36,301 bases of DNA, from assembly GCA_036275365.1 (NCBI GenBank), contig DASUDX010000064.1, positions 1 to 36,301 of the forward strand, written 5' to 3'. This DNA comes from DASUDX01 sp036275365 (lineage in GTDB: Bacteria; Pseudomonadota; Gammaproteobacteria; Nevskiales; Nevskiaceae). Shown one piece after another: positions 33,201 through 36,301 of the stretch (positions are counted from its first letter, which is position 1; each line of letters opens with the position of its first letter). The notes beneath the pieces are model-generated. The model was not told where the DNA came from. It made no database searches and saw only the letters and a program-made list of their open reading frames with translations. The translations under genes were made by a program, and so were the position numbers.

Positions 33201-34339
33201 GCGTGGGTCTGCTCAAGCAGGCGCTCGACCTGGGCGCCGGGCAGCAGGGCCAGCGCGAGGAAGGGCAGGGCACCGCCCGCCGCCACCGCCGCGGCAAAGC
33301 CGGGGTGGTCGGAGACCCGGGTCATCGGTCCCTGGGCCAGCGGATAGGGCGTGCCATGGGAACGGGCCAGCGCGCTGCCGGCATCGAGCGCGCGCTGCTC
33401 GCGGGCCTGCTCGCCCTGCAGCCGGGACTGGCGGCGGATCGCCCGCAGCAGCTCGGGCAGGCGCCGGTACTGGCGGGCATAGACCGCGGCGAGGCCGATC
33501 GCCTGTCCCAGCGGCAGCAGCGGGGTCTCGCCAGCAAAGCCCAGCCGGGCGTCGAAGGCAGCGCGGAAGCGCGCCGCCGGCCAGCCCTCGGCTTCGGCCG
33601 TTCGGGCCAGCCGCTCGGCCTCGCGCAGGGTTTCGCTGCCGGCGCGCGCCCAGGCCCGGCAGGGCGCACCCAGCGCCTCGCCATAGAGCTTGCACTCGGC
33701 CCCGTTGAGGCGGGCGAGATCGGCGCGCAGCGGCGCCGGCAGCGGCGATTCCTCCAGCAGCCACAGGGCATCGTCGAGCACCAGGCCCACCGCGCCGGCC
33801 AGACGCAGGGCGGCGGCCCCGCGCAGCGCCGCACCGCCCTGGAACAGATAGGGGCAGGACAGCCGTGCGGCGGCCTTCTGCAGCAGCACGAAGCCGCCAT
33901 CCTCGCCGACCCAGCCGCCCGCCTCGTGGGCCCGCAGCACCAGGCCGTCGCCGGTGCCGGCCAGCGCCTCGGCGCTGTCGATGTCCGCCACCTCCAGCCA
34001 GCGCTCGCCGGGGCAATCGGCGAGCGCCGCCAGCAAGCCGCGCAGGGCAGTGACATCGGGCGCGGCGAGGATCAGCCGCAGGCCCGCCGGGGCGGCCTGG
34101 GCCAGCAACTCGCGGGCCAGCGGCAGCTGCGCCGGCGTCAGCCGCAGCCCGGCGCGTCCCTGTGCTTCCTCGCAGAGCGCCTGCCACTGGCACCGCACCG
34201 CCGGGTGGGCGTCGGCCGGGGCATGGGCGAGGTCGAGCAGACCCTCGGCACCGGCGCGGCGCGCGGCCAGGGCCAGCGTTGCCTCACCGAGGCCCGCCGG
34301 TGTCAGGCAGAGCAGATCAAAGCGCGTTGGCTGGTTCAC
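27224..34339 (-). CDS. Synthase A: type I FAS/PKS, ER(x2)-KS-AT-ACP-KR
   Basis: A 2371-residue multidomain synthase. Residues 1-330 look like a degenerate flavin TIM barrel; 335-650 are a PfaD/nitronate-monooxygenase-type enoyl reductase (ECGGHVGP, His466; LFAGGL; GVLMGTAYLFT). KS (685-1125) has Cys873 (DAACGSS), His1008 and His1048. AT (1235-1545) has Ser1336 (GHSYGE), Arg1361 and a GAFHTP segment (1438-1443) like malonyl-specific ATs. A linker of about 160 residues leads to one ACP (1755-1830), Ser1789 in LGVDSIKRVEIL, a motif typical of PUFA synthases. KR (1865-2371) has TGGARG (2086-2091), Lys2236, Ser2260, Tyr2273 and Asn2277. Start is GTG 34339 with AAGGGGG nine nt upstream. With synthase B it completes a fatty-acid-type cycle. 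The 41-nt gap from the phosphatase gene upstream suggests one operon. The product is unknown. Confidence 0.95.
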   Translation of the reverse strand: MNQPTRFDLLCLTPAGLGEATLALAARRAGAEGLLDLAHAPADAHPAVRCQWQALCEEAQGRAGLRLTPAQLPLARELLAQAAPAGLRLILAAPDVTALRGLLAALADCPGERWLEVADIDSAEALAGTGDGLVLRAHEAGGWVGEDGGFVLLQKAAARLSCPYLFQGGAALRGAAALRLAGAVGLVLDDALWLLEESPLPAPLRADLARLNGAECKLYGEALGAPCRAWARAGSETLREAERLARTAEAEGWPAARFRAAFDARLGFAGETPLLPLGQAIGLAAVYARQYRRLPELLRAIRRQSRLQGEQAREQRALDAGSALARSHGTPYPLAQGPMTRVSDHPGFAAAVAAGGALPFLALALLPGAQVERLLEQTHAQCGERPWGVGLLGFAPEALRAEQCEAIWRHPPRFALIAGGRPDQAAAFEGRGITTYLHAPAPALLRLYLEQGARRFVFEGRECGGHVGPLASLPLWEAMVELLLSETPAGEEKQIHLLFAGGLHDDLSAALLATLVAPLVARGMKVGVLMGTAYLFTREIVESGAVVPAFQAAALGCTRTVNLESGPGHASRCVVTPFVEDFAATRRRLLAEGLGGEALRDALEALNLGRLRLASKGLERRADGALETVPETRQREAGMYMIGQVATLRDQPTTVLALHEQVCRGAQARLARLAPAPAATAARPSDIAVIGIGTLLPGAESPGAYWSLLCSQRRVLREVPRERWDTALYYDADPKARDKIYSRWGGFLDEIAFDPLRYGIPPASMKSIDPLQLLTLECAARTLADAGYAEGGFDRAQAAVILGAGGGAGDLGQQYAMRAELPRFVEQLSPEVWERLPEWTEESFAGTLLNVAAGRVANRLDFGGVNFTVDAACGSSLAAIHLAVQELESGRSSLVLAGGFDTTQSAFAFTAFAKTQALSPSGAPRAFDESADGIAISEGVVMVALKRLHEAEADGDRIYAVIKATAGSSDGRALGLTAPRVEGQMRALERAYAKAGFSPATLGLVEAHGTGTPVGDRTEAQTIARVLRAAEAAPRSVALGSVKTLLGHTKAAAGAAGLVKTALALHHRCLPPHHGVERPIAPIAEADAPVYLLRQPRPWLADPVIPRRAAVSAFGFGGTNFHAVLEEYRPTQPPAGSGDWPQELFLFSAADRGALEARLRGLLPALARTPVAPAALARALAGSVRADQPLRLAVVAASITELASRLEDWLGGVATPAATTALRFNDQVPAQAPRTALLFPGQGSQYPGMGGELALYVEELHQAYEQADALLLPLLGERLSRRLLPPAAFDEPSEIAQRAALTDTRYAQPAIGAMSLGLLRLLTRLGLSAEACAGHSYGEYSALHAAGVFEAADLLRLSAVRGAAMAEAAGLGEAGTMAAVQAPRAAVEAALLAHPAVRLANHNAPAQCVISGPRAAVEVAVAALEAAGLRASLLPVAGAFHTPLVAAAQAPLAAAITATAFHPPHCAVWSNVTAAPYPQTAEAAQALLDQHLLSRVEFVHELEGLRAAGIELFVEVGPKSVLSGLVRQTLGTEAVRAIALDGPGGGLRGLLLGLAELWCAGAWNQPERLFLGRSQQAADLSRLDEGPPALPAHVWMVSGGCARPLHDPERRTGQRPALTLETREAARAALAPAASPVPDPVMTSAPATPDPLPTNRAGGLSEPAWQAYQQTMQQFLALQERVLQQALGLPSATATAGVPPAPAGSLVLTAAPVTAPAAPQREPVVDRSADRSTDWSREASDARAAAPAPSASGADLRERLLALTAERTGYPAAMLALDADLEADLGVDSIKRVEILGALRKTLPAPASEAMKAQMERYTRARSLGALLELLQGLPTGAAATPARGEVMAKPAVTAAPASLPRYQLRSRPAPLPAGRESLGGLAVVIGADEPVRRALLAGLQSRGLTVVALEPQPAETLRERLAEARAQHPPLQLLLHLAGLETRPAGEWLETPARSEAIVLSLFHALQVLQPDLAGARVLAASRLGGSFGRDAQGRGSLLGGGLCGLLNCLRQEVPGVQARALDFDGQSEGEIARLLVEEAHCRDAEPEAGYIGAQRFGTATVALPLARTSRRLALPAAGEVLLATGGARGITAEILQRLAVPGLQLVLVGRTPEPGPEPAELAGLATPEALRQALLAQRLARGEAPRPVEIERAVQAVLVDRELRRNLGRLRASGAQVDYRVLDVREDAAFGALIDGLYARHGRLDAVIHGAGVIEDRRLADKSAASFARVLGTKLDPAWVLARHLRPESLRLLAFFTSVAGRYGNLGQGDYAAANEVLNRLAWTLHRRWTHTRVMAINWGPWDGGMASPAVREALRSRGMTPIDLEAGCAYFLDEWQYGARAEVELVAGAGPWGETRPATSADPALTTG
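29141..29164. repeat. 12-bp tandem repeat in the AT-ACP linker of synthase A
   Basis: AGTAGATCGATC and AGCAGATCGATC follow each other with one mismatch, and on the minus strand encode DRSA-DRST. The patch holds four GATC sites in 24 bp within a very GC-rich gene. It lies in the low-complexity linker before the ACP, where repeat-number change would keep the frame. Confidence 0.7.
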
Positions 34340-34380
34340 AGGACCCGACCCCCTTGCGGCGCGGCGCGTGGCCGCCGCCC

Positions 34381-35199
34381 TCACTTCTTGACGCCTTCGA
34401 GAAACGGCACTTCCAGGACTTTCTCGTGGACGATCGGCCCGTGGCCGAAGTAGCCGTTCTCGCCGAAGCACTCCCCGTGATCGGCGGTGACGATGAAATG
34501 GGTGCCGACCGGGGCCTTGGCGATCAGGGCGTCGAGCAGGGCATCGACATGCTCCACGCAGCGGATCTGCTGCTGGTGCAGCTCGCGCATCTGGCCGGCA
34601 TCGAAGAAGCGCTCCTGGGTGCTGGCGCCGAGCTCGTCATCCAGGCGCTTGAACACGCCGTGCACGCCGGAGATGTGCGGCAGGCTCGCGCCGTCCAGCA
34701 TGTAGGGGTAGTGGGTCTCGCCGAGGTTGCAGAAGTAGAACTGCGGCTCGTCCTCGTCGAACTCGATGGACTCGATGATGCCGCCGAAGTCGTTGTGGTC
34801 GGCCATCAGACGGTAGTCGTCGAAATGGCGGTTGAGATGCGAGGTGGGATTGAGCACCGGCAGCGAGACCCGGGCACAGGTGCGGTAGCCCTCGTCCTGC
34901 AGCACCTTGGGCAGCGACAGCTGGGGGATGAAGCTCTTGAAGGAGAGACCGTCGATGCCGAGCCGGTCCACCCATTTCACGAAGTCCTGCTTGTAGACCT
35001 CGGAGGCGAACACGCCCTGCGGACTGGTGTGGGGAATCATCCCCATCAGGTAGGTGTAATGGGAGGGCGAGGTCCACGAGGCGAAGGCATAACGGCGCTC
35101 CCCGTGGCCCAGCCGGTCCATGTTGGGGCGACGCGCGGCCTGCCAGCTGTCGAAGCGGCAGCTGTCCATCACCAGGAAGATCAAGTTCTTGCCGCGCAT
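34381..35199 (-). CDS. Compact sulfatase-like / alkaline-phosphatase-superfamily enzyme
   Basis: A 272-residue metalloenzyme, first gene of the lipid operon. The N-terminal strand and metal site are NLIFLVMDSCRFDSW (Asp12, Asp16). The nucleophile region is WTSPSHYTYLMG (42-53); aligned to the sulfatase C/S-x-P-x-R box this puts Thr43 at the nucleophile and His47 where sulfatases have Arg. The C-terminal metal site is TADHGECFGENG...FGHGP (about 230-255). With Thr as nucleophile it is more likely a phosphatase or phosphotransferase than a sulfatase. It lacks a signal peptide and is much shorter than usual sulfatases (about 450-550), but keeps both metal halves. ATG 35199 has no clear Shine-Dalgarno. 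Cytoplasmic, acting on a phosphorylated intermediate, is inference. The 163 nt upstream hold two hairpins but no promoter I can defend. Confidence 0.85.
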   Translation of the reverse strand: MRGKNLIFLVMDSCRFDSWQAARRPNMDRLGHGERRYAFASWTSPSHYTYLMGMIPHTSPQGVFASEVYKQDFVKWVDRLGIDGLSFKSFIPQLSLPKVLQDEGYRTCARVSLPVLNPTSHLNRHFDDYRLMADHNDFGGIIESIEFDEDEPQFYFCNLGETHYPYMLDGASLPHISGVHGVFKRLDDELGASTQERFFDAGQMRELHQQQIRCVEHVDALLDALIAKAPVGTHFIVTADHGECFGENGYFGHGPIVHEKVLEVPFLEGVKK

Positions 35200-35280
35200 G
35201 CGCCGGGACGGGTGAGTTGTTTTTGCCAGCGCAGTATCGCCAGCCCTCCCGGCCCGACCGCAGGGCGAAACGCACCCGCG

Positions 35281-35297
35281 GCGTCCCCGCGGGACGC
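35281..35297 (-). terminator. GC-rich hairpin after the PilZ gene
   Basis: Perfect 7-bp stem GCGTCCC/GGGACGC with a CGC loop in the 163-nt gap between the PilZ gene and the lipid operon. Read on the minus strand it is followed by GTTTCGCC-like sequence, not a proper U-run. It may separate the flagellar transcript from the lipid operon. Confidence 0.4.
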
Positions 35298-35329
35298 GCG
35301 CCGGTGTCAGACAAACGCCGATGAATCCT

Positions 35330-35348
35330 GAGAGCGCTTTCAGCTCTC
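35330..35348 (-). terminator. Second hairpin 14 nt after the PilZ stop
   Basis: 6-bp stem GAGAGC/GCTCTC with a 7-nt loop (GCTTTCA), no U-run on the minus strand. With the hairpin at 35281-35297 it may form a two-part terminator for the flagellar genes; alone it is weak. Confidence 0.3.
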
Positions 35349-35362
35349 GCGCTGGAGACGGC

Positions 35363-36025
35363 CTACGCCGGCAGCGTGCGCACGCGGTCGCGGTGCCAGC
35401 GGAAGATCTGGTGCTGCAGGCGCTCCTGCTGGGCCGGGCTCAGCCGCAGGAAGCGCAGGCCCAGACGGGTGCCGCGCAGCAGCTTGAGGGTGGAGCGCAG
35501 CTCGGTATCGGCCTGCAGACGCAGCGGGCCGACATCCAGCTCACAGGCGAGCTGGCTGCCGATGCTGCTCTCCAGCGGACCGCTGACCCGCAGGCCGACA
35601 CCCAGCTCGGAGACATCCAGCAGCTGCCCCTCGCGGGTGAGCAGGCCGTCGCGGATGCGCGCCTGTCCGGGCCCCTCGTCGCAGCGGATGCGCAGGGCGG
35701 CGCGCCGCTGCAGGCAGCTCAGGCGTTGCGGGAACTCCAGCTGCCAGCGCGAGGCGCTGTCCGTGCGCAGGAAGCGGCTGCGGAATTCCACCAGGGCACC
35801 GTCGATGCGCAGGCTCAGCAGCAACGGGGTGCCGCTGGCCGGCGGCGGGGTGGGCGGGGCATCGATCCACAGCGAGTGGCTCAGCGGATCGGAGCCGAGG
35901 ATCAGACAGCTGGCGCCCTTGCTGGCGTTGAGGCTGCGCAGGCTCACCGGTGCGCGCAGGCTCTGCGCCAGCAGCAGCCAGCGGTGGATCTCCGCGGGCA
36001 GGTCCAGATGCTGGACGGCGCTCAT
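35363..36025 (-). CDS. PilZ-domain flagellar brake protein (YcgR/FlgZ-like)
   Basis: A 220-residue c-di-GMP receptor with the two-domain YcgR plan. The N-terminal split-barrel-like domain is about residues 5-100. The PilZ domain (about 105-215) carries both binding motifs: the RxxxR element within QRRAALRIR and the D/N-x-S-x-x-G element DVSELG. At high c-di-GMP such proteins slow or stop the flagellar motor. I choose the ATG at 36025: it forms an ATGA overlap with the stop of the upstream flgN-like gene, while the frame's 11 extra codons upstream lie inside that gene. The flgN-PilZ order is the same as PA3352-PA3353 (flgN-flgZ) of Pseudomonas aeruginosa. It marks the edge of a flagellar locus continuing past the window end. 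Confidence 0.88.
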   Translation of the reverse strand: MSAVQHLDLPAEIHRWLLLAQSLRAPVSLRSLNASKGASCLILGSDPLSHSLWIDAPPTPPPASGTPLLLSLRIDGALVEFRSRFLRTDSASRWQLEFPQRLSCLQRRAALRIRCDEGPGQARIRDGLLTREGQLLDVSELGVGLRVSGPLESSIGSQLACELDVGPLRLQADTELRSTLKLLRGTRLGLRFLRLSPAQQERLQHQIFRWHRDRVRTLPA

Positions 36026-36301
36026 GAGACGCCCAGCACCCGCGGTCCGGCCTGCCATTGCAGCTGACCGCCGCGGCCATAGGCGCTCGCCGGGCTGGGC
36101 GAGCGCTGACCGAGCAGATGGTGCAGGCCCTGCTCGGCCTGGCGGCGGCGCAGGGCCAGGGCCGTGGCATTGCGCTGGTTGAGCTGGCGCAGCTGCTGGA
36201 ACTGCTGTTCGAGCTGGCCGGCGAGGCCGGCGCCCAGCTGGCGGTGCAGAAAGGCCCGCGGGCCGAGGCTGGCGCGCTGGGCTTCGCGCAGCCAGTGTTC
36301 A
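36022..36301 (-). CDS. flgN: FlgN-like flagellar export chaperone, C-terminal part
   Basis: An open minus-strand frame enters from the right edge and ends at TGA 36024-36022; about 92 residues are visible and the start is outside. The peptide is helical and Gln/Leu-rich (LEQQFQQLRQLNQRNATALAL), ending with SAYGRGGQLQWQ. The passage LNQRN followed later by a Y-G-x-x-G turn fits the C-terminus of FlgN, which escorts the hook-filament junction proteins FlgK and FlgL to the flagellar export apparatus. The identification rests on this short similarity plus the position just upstream of a PilZ gene, as in pseudomonads. The stop overlaps the PilZ start by four nt. Confidence 0.65.
   Translation of the reverse strand, partial: EHWLREAQRASLGPRAFLHRQLGAGLAGQLEQQFQQLRQLNQRNATALALRRRQAEQGLHHLLGQRSPSPASAYGRGGQLQWQAGPRVLGVS

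Noticed and set aside
34381..35199. Calling the first lipid-operon gene a true sulfatase
   Set aside because: The C/S-x-P-x-R sulfatase signature is not met: Thr occupies the nucleophile position and His the Arg position.

Overview
The window is about 36 kb of very GC-rich, densely coding chromosomal DNA. The gene set (bacterial ProS with an insertion editing domain, DUF1302/DUF1329 outer-membrane partners, an AlkB-rubredoxin fusion, a FlgN-PilZ flagellar pair) fits a Gram-negative, flagellated, hydrocarbon-using gammaproteobacterium, perhaps near Xanthomonadales/Nevskiales. That placement is inference. I see no tRNA, rRNA, CRISPR, transposase or phage gene, and no gene-free stretch above 300 bases.

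Layout. (1) 1-4640, plus strand: the C-terminal part of a TPR protein, translationally coupled (ATGA overlap) to a TIR - transmembrane - WD40 protein. (2) 4695-6994, plus strand: proS and a small lytic transglycosylase. (3) 7046-17215, a hydrocarbon block: on the minus strand alkB fused to rubredoxin, then a DUF1302 outer-membrane protein, a DUF1329 periplasmic protein, an RND/MMPL transporter and a Ycf48-like protein. Divergent from alkB is an AraC-family regulator. The gap between them holds two 16-bp direct repeats spaced exactly 21 bp, the likely operator. (4) 17221-35199, minus strand: nine closely packed genes that look like one operon for an unidentified lipid. They encode two giant multidomain synthases, a free acyl carrier protein, a CatB-like acyltransferase, two alkaline-phosphatase-superfamily enzymes, an alpha/beta hydrolase, an HD hydrolase and a GNAT-thioesterase fusion. 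(5) 35363-36301, minus strand: a YcgR/FlgZ-like PilZ protein and the end of flgN.

The best candidate for an undescribed system is region 4. Synthase A (2371 aa) reads ER-like barrel (dead copy) - ER - KS - AT - ACP - KR. Synthase B (1603 aa) reads KS - AT - DH - phosphopantetheinyl transferase. Together they hold every activity needed to build a reduced acyl chain and to activate their own carrier protein. They recall PUFA synthases and the Azotobacter ArsA/ArsD type I fatty acid synthases. They differ from PUFA synthases in having one ACP instead of a tandem array and no chain-length-factor domain. They differ from the ars operon in that no type III polyketide synthase is present here. The tailoring genes suggest that the chain is attached to, or released from, a phosphorylated or hydroxylated head group. 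The product cannot be named from sequence.
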